Positions 1-9,802 are shown, counted from the first letter of the stretch. The stretch: DNA of 64,000 nt from CBFGRV01 sp965651265 (GCA_965651265.1 CBFGRV010000018.1:1-64000); one strand, 5' to 3'. Program-made: numbers and translations. Notes: generated by a model not told the origin, from the letters alone.

Positions 1-188
1 ATCGTCCCGATAGCGATACTACTACTCACATAACCTCAGTTTAGCTCTACGCCTCTCTAGCCATGCCGCCTCTGGGACCCGCATCACGCCCCTTCCTGGC
101 GTACACGGTTGCACAGGTATCGAATTGGTTGGCTTTTTGATGATCGTCGAGATACGGCTTGCATTTCAAAGGGCTATATAGAATACCG

Positions 189-683
189 ATGAAAGCGATG
201 CGATTCACTTCTGCTATGATTCTTGTGATCTTATGGGGATGCTCTACCCGGTCATGTGAGTGTAATAATATAATTCTTGACAATCCATCCCATGTTGCTG
301 ATTCCATTCGGAAATTGATAAACCTGTTTGAATCTGACCAGGGAATGTATGGAAGAGGATATTTTTTTATGCCAAGTGGGGGCATGAAAATTCTGGATGA
401 TTCTACTGGTACCCAAACTAGTGCGGTGACTGATGTATCATGGGGATCTGCCGCCTCATATCTTAGAAACAATGGTGTTTACAGCCTAGTTATTAGTCTC
501 GATTATAATAGATGGATGTCAGGGTACTGTATGGCTACGCCCGACTTCGAATACCTACGTTATTTGTTCGTCGTTGGAAACGAGCGGGATCTTGAAGCTT
601 TGCCGCTAGGCGAACGGTTAATGGTATTGGATCGGAAAGACGATCTGGTTCTGCTTGCACCAGTAGTACCTGAAGAAGAGTGA
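189..683 (+). CDS. Small putative lipoprotein, unknown function
   Basis: A protein of about 164 residues that I do not recognise. The N-terminus has a hydrophobic stretch ending in LWGC (Cys18 from the chosen start), which resembles a lipobox although Trp before Gly is unusual. I chose ATG 189 rather than the upstream in-frame ATG at 159 because it places a short basic n-region (MKAMR) directly before the hydrophobic core. The rest is soluble-looking with no known motif. The coding sequence is visibly more AT-rich than everything to its right, with many ATA, AAT and TTG codons, which suggests acquisition from a different source. It stands alone on the plus strand beside a minus-strand operon. 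Function unknown; a real gene is likely but not certain. Confidence 0.55.
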   Translation: MKAMRFTSAMILVILWGCSTRSCECNNIILDNPSHVADSIRKLINLFESDQGMYGRGYFFMPSGGMKILDDSTGTQTSAVTDVSWGSAASYLRNNGVYSLVISLDYNRWMSGYCMATPDFEYLRYLFVVGNERDLEALPLGERLMVLDRKDDLVLLAPVVPEEE

Positions 684-692
684 AGTACTGCT

Positions 693-708
693 CGATCTAT
701 CAAGATCG
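693..708. terminator. Short hairpin after the lipoprotein gene
   Basis: A perfect 6-bp inverted repeat, CGATCT and AGATCG, separated by ATCA, starts nine bases after the stop codon of the upstream lipoprotein gene. It is not followed by a clear T-run, so intrinsic terminator activity is doubtful. Confidence 0.2.
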
Positions 709-817
709 CGGCGTTTATTGCCAGGCAAATTTGGCGGTCGGGCAGCGGGGCCGAAGAGCATCTTCATGAAGCCAGGAAGGATGTACTTCACCGAGCTTCT
801 TGCCTGAAATCCCCCGC

Positions 818-1873
818 CTAGCGACTCACTGGCGCCGGCGATCCGGATCGGGCCGCATCATAGGCGGCCATGGCCGCGGCAAACGCCTGCCTGGCATCGT
901 GCACCGTAGCGATCGGGTCCCTCCCATTCTCCACGCAGTCAATCACGTGGGCGATCAGTGGCGGTGTCGGAGGGCCGAACGGCGCCTGCGCATCGCGTTC
1001 GAATGTCCAGTTGGCCGCACCGGCGCCAAGTACCGCGCGGCCGGGGTCGCGAAACCACTGATCCATGATCTCACCCCGGGATCCGACGACCTCAAGCCGG
1101 ACGACGCTGTTCTGCTTCGGCGAGGGGGCGGTTGCGGCCGGCGAGTTGATCGTCCAGGAAGCTTCCATCGTCGCGATGACGCCGTTGTCGAGCTCAAACG
1201 TCGCCATCCCCCAGTCTTCGACATCGAGATCGCGGTGGACGAGGTTCGCGGTCCGCGCTTCGACGGTGCGAACGTGACTATCGGCTAGCCACTCGACCAG
1301 GTCGATCCAGTAAATCCCCTCGTCGATCAGGGCGCCGCCGGGGACGTACGCCGGATCTACGAACCATCCAGGTCGGCCCGATCTATACCAGTCTTCGGCA
1401 ATGGACCATCGACAGGTCGTATGCAGCAGCAGGATGTCCCCGATTTCGCCCGTGGCGATGCGATCTTTCATCGCCGCGTACTGGAAGCGCATCAGGCTCT
1501 GGAACGGCACGCAGACGACGCCGGCATCCTCGACGGCCCGGACGATCTCATCCGCCTCGGCCAGTGTCATCGCCATCGGCTTGCCCAGGACGATGTGTTT
1601 GCCGGCCTTCGCCGCCGCGATCGCGCAGCGGGGGATGTCCGAGACGGGTGCGGAGATCTGCACGATGTCCACATCCTCCCGCTCGAGCAGTGCTTCGTAG
1701 GAGTCGTAGCCTTTTATCTCGAACGTGGAGCAGAACTCATCGAGCTGCCCCGGATCGGTCCATGCCGCCGCCGTGAGCTCGGCGGCGGGATAGGTTGCGA
1801 GATCGCGGCCGAGCCCGTATGCGGAATACCAGTGACCGAGTCCCAGAACGCCGACGCGCCACTTCCTTGACAT
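818..1873 (-). CDS. Gfo/Idh/MocA family oxidoreductase
   Basis: NAD(P)-dependent sugar or polyol dehydrogenase of the Gfo/Idh/MocA family, 351 residues, which is the usual size. The N-terminal Rossmann fold shows the glycine-rich loop LGLGHW at residues 10-15. The family EKP motif appears as GKP with Lys98 as the expected catalytic lysine. The C-terminal half is the alpha/beta substrate-binding domain. No signal peptide, so cytoplasmic. It lies 41 bases downstream of a second, Tat-exported member of the same family on the same strand, so the two are probably co-transcribed. The exact substrate cannot be read from the sequence. Confidence 0.9.
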   Translation of the reverse strand: MSRKWRVGVLGLGHWYSAYGLGRDLATYPAAELTAAAWTDPGQLDEFCSTFEIKGYDSYEALLEREDVDIVQISAPVSDIPRCAIAAAKAGKHIVLGKPMAMTLAEADEIVRAVEDAGVVCVPFQSLMRFQYAAMKDRIATGEIGDILLLHTTCRWSIAEDWYRSGRPGWFVDPAYVPGGALIDEGIYWIDLVEWLADSHVRTVEARTANLVHRDLDVEDWGMATFELDNGVIATMEASWTINSPAATAPSPKQNSVVRLEVVGSRGEIMDQWFRDPGRAVLGAGAANWTFERDAQAPFGPPTPPLIAHVIDCVENGRDPIATVHDARQAFAAAMAAYDAARSGSPAPVSR

Positions 1874-1914
1874 GCGCTAAACAGAAGTCGATTTGTGATG
1901 GCAGGATTGGCGAT

Positions 1915-3366
1915 TCAGAGCGTCCACCCACTGCGGTAGGTGGACTGCAGAAGGTCGCGCGCCTCGGCGGGTGCGGTGATCGTCGGGCCATCCAGGCGGA
2001 GCGTCTGTCCGGTGCGCACGGCCACGTTGCCGAGCAGAATGGCTTCCGTAACGCGGCCTGCGAACTCGAAATTGGCTGCAGGCGTCTCGCCGGCGCCCAT
2101 TGCCGCGCGGATCCATTCGTCGTAGTGACCGGGCGAACGCGGCAGCGTTTTCGGCGGCGCCTCGAAGGCTTCCATCGCCGCGGCAGGGATGAGCCGTGCT
2201 CGTCCGCCGGTGAATTCGGCCAGGATCTTTCCCTTCTCTCCCACCAGGAGCATCCCCTCGGCCGGCAGACGCTCACCGCCGAGCTCCGCCGGGGCGGGCG
2301 GCTTGATGCCTCCATCGTACCAGTGTACCTCCACGGGTCGGTCCCATCTGGATGGAAAGCTGAAATGGATGACGGAGGCAGCGGGATACGACTCGGGAAA
2401 AACTGGCGTCGAGCTCGATTCGATGCGGGTGGGCGATTGCAAATCCAGCACGCGGAAGAGCGTGTCGAAGCTGTAGCAGCCCATGTCGCCGATCGCGCTG
2501 GTGCCGAAATCGAACCAGCCCCGCCAGACGAACGGCTGATAGACCTCATTGTAGGATCGATAGGCTGCCGGCCCCAGCCACCGGTCCCAGTCCAGGTAAT
2601 CCGGCACGGGGTCGGATCCTTCAGGTGTCGGCACGCCTTGCGGCCAGAACGGCCGGCTCGACCAGTTGTGCACCTCGCGGACCGGACCTATGGCATCCGC
2701 AAGAATCCACTCGGTAAGTACGCGCGTCTCCTCGGAGGCCGAGTTGCCGGTCGCGACCTGCGTGGCGAGCCCTGTCTCGCGTGCGGCAGCAGCCATGGCG
2801 CGCGCCTCCTCCACGGAATGCGCCATGGGCTTCTGGCAGTAGACGTGTTTGCCTGCGTTGAGCGACGCAAGCGCGATGACGGCATGCAGGTGGTCGGGCG
2901 TGCCGATCACTACGGCATCGGCATCCTCCTGCTCGAGGAGATCGCGGAAATCGACATAGGCCGCACAGCCGGAGCCGCCCGGATATCGCTGCTCGTAGAG
3001 CCGATCGACGATCTGCTTTGCCGGCTGCAGGCCTGCCCAGGCACCAGGCGTCGATGCGCCCCAGGTCGGGTCGCCGAGCAGCTCACGAACCTTGCCCTGG
3101 AGCTCGCCCTCGCCCCACTCCACATAATCGCCGCTCCCGGAGTTCACGTCGCAGACCGAAGTCACGCGGATGTCGTTGCGCTGGAGCAGCTCCATCATCA
3201 CGCGCAGGCCCTGCGAGCCGACGCCGACGCAGGCAATCTCCAGCTGATCACTCGGCGCGGTGAAGCCCACGCCGCCCAACACGTGGCGCGGAACGATCAC
3301 GGCGGCCGCCCCTACGGCGGTAGTTTTGACAAAAGTGCGGCGGGAAATCGATCCGTTCGGATTCAT
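1915..3366 (-). CDS. Tat-exported Gfo/Idh/MocA family oxidoreductase
   Basis: A 483-residue Gfo/Idh/MocA-type dehydrogenase with a twin-arginine leader (SRRTFVK, Arg9-Arg10, followed by an Ala/Val-rich core), so it should be exported folded with its nucleotide cofactor. I chose the ATG at 3366 because it puts the twin-arginine motif at the N-terminus; upstream in-frame residues look non-coding. The Rossmann loop is GVGSQG and the EKP motif appears as QKP. Family members of this length with Tat signals are common in Bacteroidota and Planctomycetota and are usually linked to carbohydrate breakdown. It precedes the cytoplasmic paralogue by 41 bases, which suggests an operon. Substrate unknown. 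Confidence 0.9.
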   Translation of the reverse strand: MNPNGSISRRTFVKTTAVGAAAVIVPRHVLGGVGFTAPSDQLEIACVGVGSQGLRVMMELLQRNDIRVTSVCDVNSGSGDYVEWGEGELQGKVRELLGDPTWGASTPGAWAGLQPAKQIVDRLYEQRYPGGSGCAAYVDFRDLLEQEDADAVVIGTPDHLHAVIALASLNAGKHVYCQKPMAHSVEEARAMAAAARETGLATQVATGNSASEETRVLTEWILADAIGPVREVHNWSSRPFWPQGVPTPEGSDPVPDYLDWDRWLGPAAYRSYNEVYQPFVWRGWFDFGTSAIGDMGCYSFDTLFRVLDLQSPTRIESSSTPVFPESYPAASVIHFSFPSRWDRPVEVHWYDGGIKPPAPAELGGERLPAEGMLLVGEKGKILAEFTGGRARLIPAAAMEAFEAPPKTLPRSPGHYDEWIRAAMGAGETPAANFEFAGRVTEAILLGNVAVRTGQTLRLDGPTITAPAEARDLLQSTYRSGWTL

Positions 3367-3481
3367 GGCGACTGAGCGGGCAAGGGATACGTCGTTCTCG
3401 GTGCTCTGGAATGTAGTCCATACAGCGAAAATAAGCCCGTGCCGCGGCTTGTCGACCATGTGCCGCTCCGGCGGACGAACG

Positions 3482-5257
3482 TCACTTCGATTTCGGAGCC
3501 GGCAGATTCTGTCCGGCCTGATGCAACGTCAGGCTCTCCACCTCCCCACTCTCGCCGCGGTGAAACGTGATCTGCGCGTCGACCGCTGTGAGGTAGAAAC
3601 GATCTTTCGCACGCGGAAAGATTTCCACACGCGGCTGTCCCGTTCCCTGCACGTACATCTGCTCTCCCTCCCGCGTAATGTCCAACGAGAAGGTCGGCGC
3701 GACCGCATACGTCCCGACGTACTCCTCCAATTCGTCGATCGAGAGCTCGACGTCGGGCTCGTCGACTTCTATGCCCAGCTGCTCAAGCATCCGTCTGGCA
3801 CTCGGGAAGCCGGGGTTCAGCTCGAGCGCCTTTCGGTAGTTGGCGATGGCCTGGTCGCGATCCCCCGCTTCCAGGTAGGCCTCGCCGAGACTGTCGTAGG
3901 TGTTGGCCGACTCCGGATACTGATCGACGTTCAACTGAAAGATGCGAATGGCAATGTCGGGCCGATCCGCGCTGAGGTACTGATACCCGAGCTCATTCAG
4001 CTGCCCTTCTCCAAAATTGTAGGCTTCCGGATCGGTTTCGCGCAGCTCCTGATAGCGTGCCACCGCGGCGTCCACGCCTTCAGCCTCGATGACAGGCCGC
4101 AGGACGCTTGCAATCCCCTGCTTCGGCATTTCCGGCTCCTGGCCATAGAGGATCTGAATCAGCCCCTCGCCTATTTGCCCCAAGGATGAGGAGCCCGTAT
4201 TGTCCATCAGAATGACGGTTCGGCGCTCGTCGGGAATCCGCCAGAAGCCTGTCGAGAATCCGAAAATCCCGCCGCCATGCATCACAATGTGCGCCGTGTC
4301 GGCGCCAACGGCCTGATCACCGAAAATCCACCCGAATCCGTACTGGCCGGCGGATTCGTCGTCTTCCGCCATGGCGATCTGAGGTTCGAGAAATAGCTCG
4401 TTCGTTTCGCGGCGCTCGAACGGGCCCCTGTCGTAGAGTGCCTGGTCCCACTTATACAGGTCTTCGACCGTGGAGTACATCATGCCGGCGGCATAGGGCA
4501 CGCTCGCGTCGGTATAGGGCGCTCGCTGGTATTCGGAACCCAGCTTCAGGTACCCCGAGGCCATCTGTTTGATGACCGCCGTCCGATCGTCGTACCCGCT
4601 ATCATCGAGCCCGAGCGGCTCGAGGATGCGGTCCCGGAGCACCTCATCGTAAGGCCGGCCCTCGATCTCCTCGATGATAGCCCCCAGCAGGTAGTAGCCG
4701 GAGTTGCTGTAGGACCAGCTCGTGCCGGGATCGAATTCGAGCGGGAGCCCCGAAAACATGGCGACCAGCGAATCGACCGCATACTGATTGCGGGTAAACG
4801 TCATGAAATCCGGAAACCCGGTATAGCTCGGAATTCCTGCGGTGTGCGTCAGCAGGTGGTCGATCGTGATTCGATCGCCCTGAGCGGCGGGGTAGTCCGG
4901 CAGGATCTTGGTAACGGGATCATCGAGCTCGAGCTTACCCGCCTCTACGAGCTGGAGGATGAGGGCGGCCGTGAACTGTTTCGTCACGGAGCCGATCTGG
5001 AATTTCGTCGAGGCCGAGTTCGGGATCTCCCAGGACATGTCGGCAAGTCCGAAGCCCCCCTTGAAGAGCACCCGGTCGCCCTCGGCCACGAGCGCGGCGC
5101 CGTTGAAATACCCGAAATCGTGATTGGTCTGGAGATAGGACGCGATCTTCGCCGCGCGCGGAACGGCCGGCTGTCCCGTTACGGACTCTGCCGCCACCAA
5201 ACTAACCAGGGCGGCTGCGGCGATCGTTATCGAATGGAGGCGGGTCTTCTTGCTCAT
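3482..5257 (-). CDS. Secreted serine beta-lactamase-like hydrolase with TPR tail
   Basis: A 591-residue protein with a Sec signal peptide (residues 1-29) and a class C beta-lactamase/DD-peptidase fold. The three active-site elements are visible: SVTK at 90-93 (Ser90 nucleophile, Lys93), YSN at 183-185, and HGG at 327-329 in the place of KTG. After the catalytic domain there is TPR-like sequence at roughly residues 440-495 (SLGEAYLEAGDRDQAIANYR) and a C-terminal beta domain. Such proteins may be esterases, peptidases or D-aminopeptidases; true beta-lactamase activity should not be assumed. Located in the periplasm or at the surface. Preceding genes are on the same strand, but the gap to the oxidoreductases gives no clear functional link. 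Confidence 0.88.
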   Translation of the reverse strand: MSKKTRLHSITIAAAALVSLVAAESVTGQPAVPRAAKIASYLQTNHDFGYFNGAALVAEGDRVLFKGGFGLADMSWEIPNSASTKFQIGSVTKQFTAALILQLVEAGKLELDDPVTKILPDYPAAQGDRITIDHLLTHTAGIPSYTGFPDFMTFTRNQYAVDSLVAMFSGLPLEFDPGTSWSYSNSGYYLLGAIIEEIEGRPYDEVLRDRILEPLGLDDSGYDDRTAVIKQMASGYLKLGSEYQRAPYTDASVPYAAGMMYSTVEDLYKWDQALYDRGPFERRETNELFLEPQIAMAEDDESAGQYGFGWIFGDQAVGADTAHIVMHGGGIFGFSTGFWRIPDERRTVILMDNTGSSSLGQIGEGLIQILYGQEPEMPKQGIASVLRPVIEAEGVDAAVARYQELRETDPEAYNFGEGQLNELGYQYLSADRPDIAIRIFQLNVDQYPESANTYDSLGEAYLEAGDRDQAIANYRKALELNPGFPSARRMLEQLGIEVDEPDVELSIDELEEYVGTYAVAPTFSLDITREGEQMYVQGTGQPRVEIFPRAKDRFYLTAVDAQITFHRGESGEVESLTLHQAGQNLPAPKSK

Positions 5258-5411
5258 GGGCGGTTATTGTTCAATGAGGGAGCGACGCTGATTTCTGTTG
5301 AGATCGTACCAGACTTGACCATGGAAGGGAGTCCGTACGAACGGGAGAGAGCGTGTGTTACGACGCCTCACTCCAGATCGGAGGGTAGGAGTTCCGATAA
5401 CGCGAGCCAGA

Positions 5412-8309
5412 TCACGCCAGCGCATCCCGAAGGATTTCCGCAGGATGCATGGCGCGCCGGTGCGCCGTATCGTCGATCTGAGCGCGGCACGACGTTCCGG
5501 CCGCGGCAATGATCGTTTCTTCGGGCGCCGCGCGCACCGCGGGCGCCAGGCGCCGCTCGGCCATGGCAAGAGAAATGTCGACGTGCTCTGACTCGTAGCC
5601 GAAGGATCCGGCCATCCCACAGCAGCTCGTATCCAGCGCCGTGACCTTGTAGTTGGGCGGGATGGTCAGGCACTCCACGGACGGCCCGATGCCGACGAGC
5701 GATTTCTGATGACAGTGCCCGTGCAGCATGACCTCGCGCTCGGCGTCCGTCCACCGGACATCATCCAGTCTCCCTTTGCGCCGCTCCTGGACGACGTACT
5801 CCTCGAAGGTCAGCGCCGAATCCGCCACGGCGCCCACGCGGTCGTCCCCGGGGAGCAGCGAACGCGCCTCATCGCGGAAGGTGAGGATGCAGCTGGGTTC
5901 GAGGCCGACGATCGGCACGCCCTCGGCCGCGAACTGATAGAGCTCGTCGATTGATTGAGCGACTTCGTGGCGGGCTTCCTTCAGCAGGCCCTTCGAGATG
6001 TAGGTGCGGCCGCAGCAGATCTTTGCGGATGTTACCCGGACCGAGTGGCCCGTCCGGGCCAGGAATTCCGCCGCGGCGCGCGCCGTTTCGGGATGATTGA
6101 AGTTGCTGAACGTGTCGGCGAAGAGGACCACGGGCGGACCATCGGTCGGCCAGGTCTGCTTCGCGAACCATGAGGTAAAAGGCTCCGGCGCGAACTCGGG
6201 AAGGCTTCGGCGGCCGGAAATCCCAAGCCTGCGTTCGAGCGTCTTCCGGACCAGGCTCCGGTTATTCACCCAATTGGCCGAGCGAGCGGTGACTCCGTTC
6301 AGACGCCGCGCAATCCGTGGAAGGCTTGCGAAGAGTCGTGTTCGCATCGGAAGGCCGTTCGCCTCCCAGTATTTGCTCAGCCACTCGGACTTGATCTTGG
6401 CGAGGTCCACGTTCGACGGGCACTCCGTCTTGCAGCCCTTGCACTGCACGCAGAGCTCCATCACCTCGTACATCCGCCGGCTGGTGAGCTCCTCCACCGG
6501 GAGCGCACCGGAGAGAGCCATGCGCAGAGCATTCGCGCGTCCCCGCGTGGAATCTTCCTCCTCGCGCGTCACCATGAAGCTCGGACACATCGTACCCGAG
6601 TCGAGCTTGCGACACAGGCCGTTGCCGTTGCACAGTTCGATGGCCGACGCGTACCCTCCCTGGTCCGAGAAATCCATCTCGGTCTTGATCGGGATGGTGG
6701 TGTACTCCGGCCCCATCCGCAGGTGCTCCGTCATCGGGGGCGCATCGATGATGTTGGCGGGGTTCAGCCGGCCGGATGGATCAAAGATCTCCTTCGTGCG
6801 CCTGTACACGTCGTAGAGCTCCGGCCCGACGAGCGGCTCGAGCAGCCAGCTGCGTGCGATGCCGTCCCCATGCTCGGACGATACCGTGCCGCCGTACTTG
6901 CGGACCAGCTCCATCGAGCCCTGGGCGATGTCACGCATCTTGACGACCTCGGCCGCGTCCTTCGTATTGATGAAGGGCCGGATGTGGAGCGTGCCCGCCG
7001 ACGCGTGCGCGTAGAGAACGGTGCGTGTGCCGGCAAGGACGTCCCACAGGTTGTCGACGTAATCGGCAAGATGCTCGACGGGTACCGATGCATCCTCGAT
7101 GAACGCCAGGGGCTTGTGGTCGCCCTCGACACCCATGATGAGTCCCAGTCCCTCCTTGCGGACGGTCCAGACGCGGTGGATCTCCTCCGGCGTTCGCGCC
7201 GGCACGACGGCATAGCTCTGGCCTGCTCGCTTCAGGGCATCTCGGAGCTCATCGAGCTTGGCGGAGAGCTCGGCATCGGATGAGCCGTAGTACTCCGTGA
7301 TGAGGATCGCGCCCGGATCTCCCTCGAGGAAGCTGAGCAGGTGCGCGTACCCCTTTGCCCGGCGCGTCTGCTCGATGGCGATCCCATCGAAAAGCTCGAC
7401 GGCGGATGGGCGGGTCTCCAGGATGGTGGTCACACTCTCGAGCGATTCGCGCAGCGTCTCGAAATGGACGACACCCAGCGCCGTCATGGCCGGGCGATCT
7501 ACGAGCGAAATCGTGATCTCGGACGCCACGGCCAGCGTGCCTTCGCTTCCGCAGAGCAGGCGGGCCAGGTTTCGGTCGGATGGCTCGAGGAGGTACTCGA
7601 GGCGGTAGCCGCTATTGCGGCGCCAGTGCCGGGGCGTGTCCCGCTCGATGATCCCGCCCCTGGCCTCGAGCAACTCATTCATCCCGCGGTAGATCTCCCC
7701 TTCCCTGCCCGGCGCAAAGGTTTTCTGTCGCCACAACTCGGAGGTGACCGGTCCGAAGCGGGCGCGCGAGCCGTCATCCAGAAAGGCCGTGACCTCCCGG
7801 ATATGGTTGATGACGTTCCCGTAGACGATGGAGTGCGTGCCCGTCGCATTGTTGCCGACCATGCCGCCGAGCGTGGCGCGGCTGCTGCTGGCCGGATCGG
7901 GCCCCACCATCAGACCCTGCCTCGCAAGGGCCGCATTTAGTCGATCGTGGACGAGGCCCGGCTGCACGCGCACCCACTTCTCCTCGACATTCGTCTCCAG
8001 AACGCCATCGAGATGCCTCGAGAAATCGATCACGAGGGCATCGGCGACCGTCTGCCCTGCCAGAGACGATCCTCCGCCGCGAGCGAGAATGGGGATTTCG
8101 AACCGGGCTGCCTCTTCCAGGGCCGCCTGGACATCGTCCATCGTGCGCGGGATGAGGACGGCCCTCGGCATCTTCTGGTACATACTCCCATCCGTGGCGT
8201 ACAGCGCACGCGTCATGGGATCGGTACGTAGGTCCCCGGAAAGATGTGGATCGAGGGCGTTCTTGAACTCGAGGAGCTTCTCGGAACTCATGATACTGAC
8301 AAAAGGCAT
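5412..8309 (-). CDS. Fused FAD-linked oxidase and Fe-S protein (GlcD/GlcF or D-lactate dehydrogenase type)
   Basis: One polypeptide of about 965 residues combining an FAD-binding D-2-hydroxyacid dehydrogenase half and an iron-sulfur half. The FAD part contains RGGGSSLAGQ of the PCMH fold and the FAD-oxidase C-terminal domain. It is followed by ferredoxin-like clusters CNGNGLCRKLDSGTMCPS and CVQCKGCKTECP. Two CCG-type motifs, CCGRTY and CCGMAG, complete the GlcF-like part. The expected role is oxidation of D-lactate, glycolate or a similar 2-hydroxyacid with electrons passed to a membrane acceptor. I chose ATG 8309, 14 bases after the stop of the upstream metallo-hydrolase; ATG 8291 is also possible. 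Upstream in-frame sequence overlaps that neighbour and is not coding. Confidence 0.9.
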   Translation of the reverse strand: MPFVSIMSSEKLLEFKNALDPHLSGDLRTDPMTRALYATDGSMYQKMPRAVLIPRTMDDVQAALEEAARFEIPILARGGGSSLAGQTVADALVIDFSRHLDGVLETNVEEKWVRVQPGLVHDRLNAALARQGLMVGPDPASSSRATLGGMVGNNATGTHSIVYGNVINHIREVTAFLDDGSRARFGPVTSELWRQKTFAPGREGEIYRGMNELLEARGGIIERDTPRHWRRNSGYRLEYLLEPSDRNLARLLCGSEGTLAVASEITISLVDRPAMTALGVVHFETLRESLESVTTILETRPSAVELFDGIAIEQTRRAKGYAHLLSFLEGDPGAILITEYYGSSDAELSAKLDELRDALKRAGQSYAVVPARTPEEIHRVWTVRKEGLGLIMGVEGDHKPLAFIEDASVPVEHLADYVDNLWDVLAGTRTVLYAHASAGTLHIRPFINTKDAAEVVKMRDIAQGSMELVRKYGGTVSSEHGDGIARSWLLEPLVGPELYDVYRRTKEIFDPSGRLNPANIIDAPPMTEHLRMGPEYTTIPIKTEMDFSDQGGYASAIELCNGNGLCRKLDSGTMCPSFMVTREEEDSTRGRANALRMALSGALPVEELTSRRMYEVMELCVQCKGCKTECPSNVDLAKIKSEWLSKYWEANGLPMRTRLFASLPRIARRLNGVTARSANWVNNRSLVRKTLERRLGISGRRSLPEFAPEPFTSWFAKQTWPTDGPPVVLFADTFSNFNHPETARAAAEFLARTGHSVRVTSAKICCGRTYISKGLLKEARHEVAQSIDELYQFAAEGVPIVGLEPSCILTFRDEARSLLPGDDRVGAVADSALTFEEYVVQERRKGRLDDVRWTDAEREVMLHGHCHQKSLVGIGPSVECLTIPPNYKVTALDTSCCGMAGSFGYESEHVDISLAMAERRLAPAVRAAPEETIIAAAGTSCRAQIDDTAHRRAMHPAEILRDALA

Positions 8310-8323
8310 ACTTGCCGGCGGGC

Positions 8324-9715
8324 CTATAATGTAACGGGCTCGCCGGCGCCAGGCACGACGATGTTGATGTCGGGATAGAAAAACTGGATGTTGTTGGCCA
8401 TCCAGCGCTTTGCCTCGTCTTCGCCGTGCACGAGGGCGACGGTCTTCGGCTTGAGGCGCTCGACCAGCTGCAGGAGATCGCGGCGGTGGCTGTGGCCGCT
8501 GAAGCGGAAACGCTGGACCTTGCATCGGACAGGTTGCGGGCCGCGCAACGGATCGAGGATCACGTCCGTCCCCTCTTCGGCGGCGCGGAGGAGGCGGCCG
8601 GCAGGAGCATCCTCCCGGGAAAATCCGACCAGGAGCACCGCGTTCTTCTCATCCTCGATGAGATCCTGCGCCAGGCGATTCGAGTTCGTGCGTTCGAGCA
8701 TCATGCCGCTGCTGGCGACGTGAATGCTGGGCCCGCGAAGCGACTTGAGCAAGGCCTCTCGCATGCGCGGCAGCCGAAACTGGTCGACGTCGTAGACCTG
8801 AAAATCGGGATCCAGCCGGGGCGTGTTGAAGCGCGTCTTGTCGTATAGCTCAGCGAAGGCGCGCATGGCGCCGGCTGTGTAGACGGGCACGTCCTCGGGA
8901 ATCCGACCGCGTTTCTTGAAGCGATGGATGAGGGCCAGGATCTCCTGCGCGCGCCCGAGGGCGAAGACCGGGATCAACACGGTGCCGCCGCGGTCGAGCA
9001 CCCGCGCAAGGGCCTCCTCGAATTTGCGTTCTTCGGTGCGGCGCGTGGTGAGCTCGGCATCCGGATCCGCACCCAGAGTGGATTCGAGGATGAGCACATC
9101 GATGGGCGGATCGGGGTACTCGCCTCCCGGGATGATGGACTGCGGCCGCAGGTTCGTGTCGCTCGTGTAGAATATGCGGCGCGGGTGACCATCCTCCTCG
9201 TAGGAGATGAGCACGCCGGCGCTGCCGAGCACGTGCCCGGCGCTGTAGAAGCGGCCCGAGATCCGGCTCTGCCCGCGGAGACCCGTCAGGTCGAAATCCT
9301 CCCCGAGCTCGTGAGTGAGGTACAGATAGCTGTAGACCTCGAGCTCGTCTTCGCTGAAGAGCGGATCGTGGATGGAGCTTCCCTCCCGCAATCGCCGCTG
9401 CTGCAGACGGGCGGATGCCGGCAGTACCACGTCGGCAAGGTCGCGCGTAGCACGCGTCATGTGCACGAACACATGAGGAAAATTCTGGATGAGCACCGGC
9501 AGCGCGCCGATGTGGTCGTGATGGGCATGCGTGATGACCGCATGATCGACGTACCAATCGCTTCGCTGCCGGATGGCGGCGAAATCCGGAAGGGAGTCGG
9601 GCCCCTCTTCTTCCGGATCGGCGCCGGCATCGAGGAGGAGCCCGGTGCCCGCTATCAACAAGAAGTAGCAGTTAGCGCCGATGGCCTCCGTCTTGCCCAG
9701 AGGTACGAAAAGCAT
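8324..9715 (-). CDS. Beta-CASP metallo-beta-lactamase fold hydrolase (CPSF/YSH1-like)
   Basis: A 463-residue MBL-fold enzyme of the beta-CASP family, which act on RNA as endo- or exonucleases. The zinc signature HAHHDH is at residues 63-68. Further downstream are SAGHVLGSAG (third histidine), a beta-CASP insert with SSGMM, and the terminal FSGHSHRRDLL and VHGE motifs typical of CPSF-like proteins. ATG 9715 was chosen because MLFVPLGKTEAIGANCY aligns with the family N-terminus; the in-frame upstream ATG only adds unrelated residues. It sits 14 bases upstream of the fused dehydrogenase gene and is probably co-transcribed with it, although the functional link is unclear. Cytoplasmic. Confidence 0.88.
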   Translation of the reverse strand: MLFVPLGKTEAIGANCYFLLIAGTGLLLDAGADPEEEGPDSLPDFAAIRQRSDWYVDHAVITHAHHDHIGALPVLIQNFPHVFVHMTRATRDLADVVLPASARLQQRRLREGSSIHDPLFSEDELEVYSYLYLTHELGEDFDLTGLRGQSRISGRFYSAGHVLGSAGVLISYEEDGHPRRIFYTSDTNLRPQSIIPGGEYPDPPIDVLILESTLGADPDAELTTRRTEERKFEEALARVLDRGGTVLIPVFALGRAQEILALIHRFKKRGRIPEDVPVYTAGAMRAFAELYDKTRFNTPRLDPDFQVYDVDQFRLPRMREALLKSLRGPSIHVASSGMMLERTNSNRLAQDLIEDEKNAVLLVGFSREDAPAGRLLRAAEEGTDVILDPLRGPQPVRCKVQRFRFSGHSHRRDLLQLVERLKPKTVALVHGEDEAKRWMANNIQFFYPDINIVVPGAGEPVTL

Positions 9716-9802
9716 ATGGAGCAGACTTCGAGTGGACTGCGCGGTGGCATCTAACTGCAGCGAGCCTCCAAGGCTTCGCAAACAGGGCAGAAAATAATGC
9801 TC

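Noticed and set aside
1795..3375. Long plus-strand open frame opposite the oxidoreductase genes
   Set aside because: It is antisense to two clear Gfo/Idh/MocA genes, is Arg/His/Gly-rich as expected from a GC-rich shadow, and has no family motifs.
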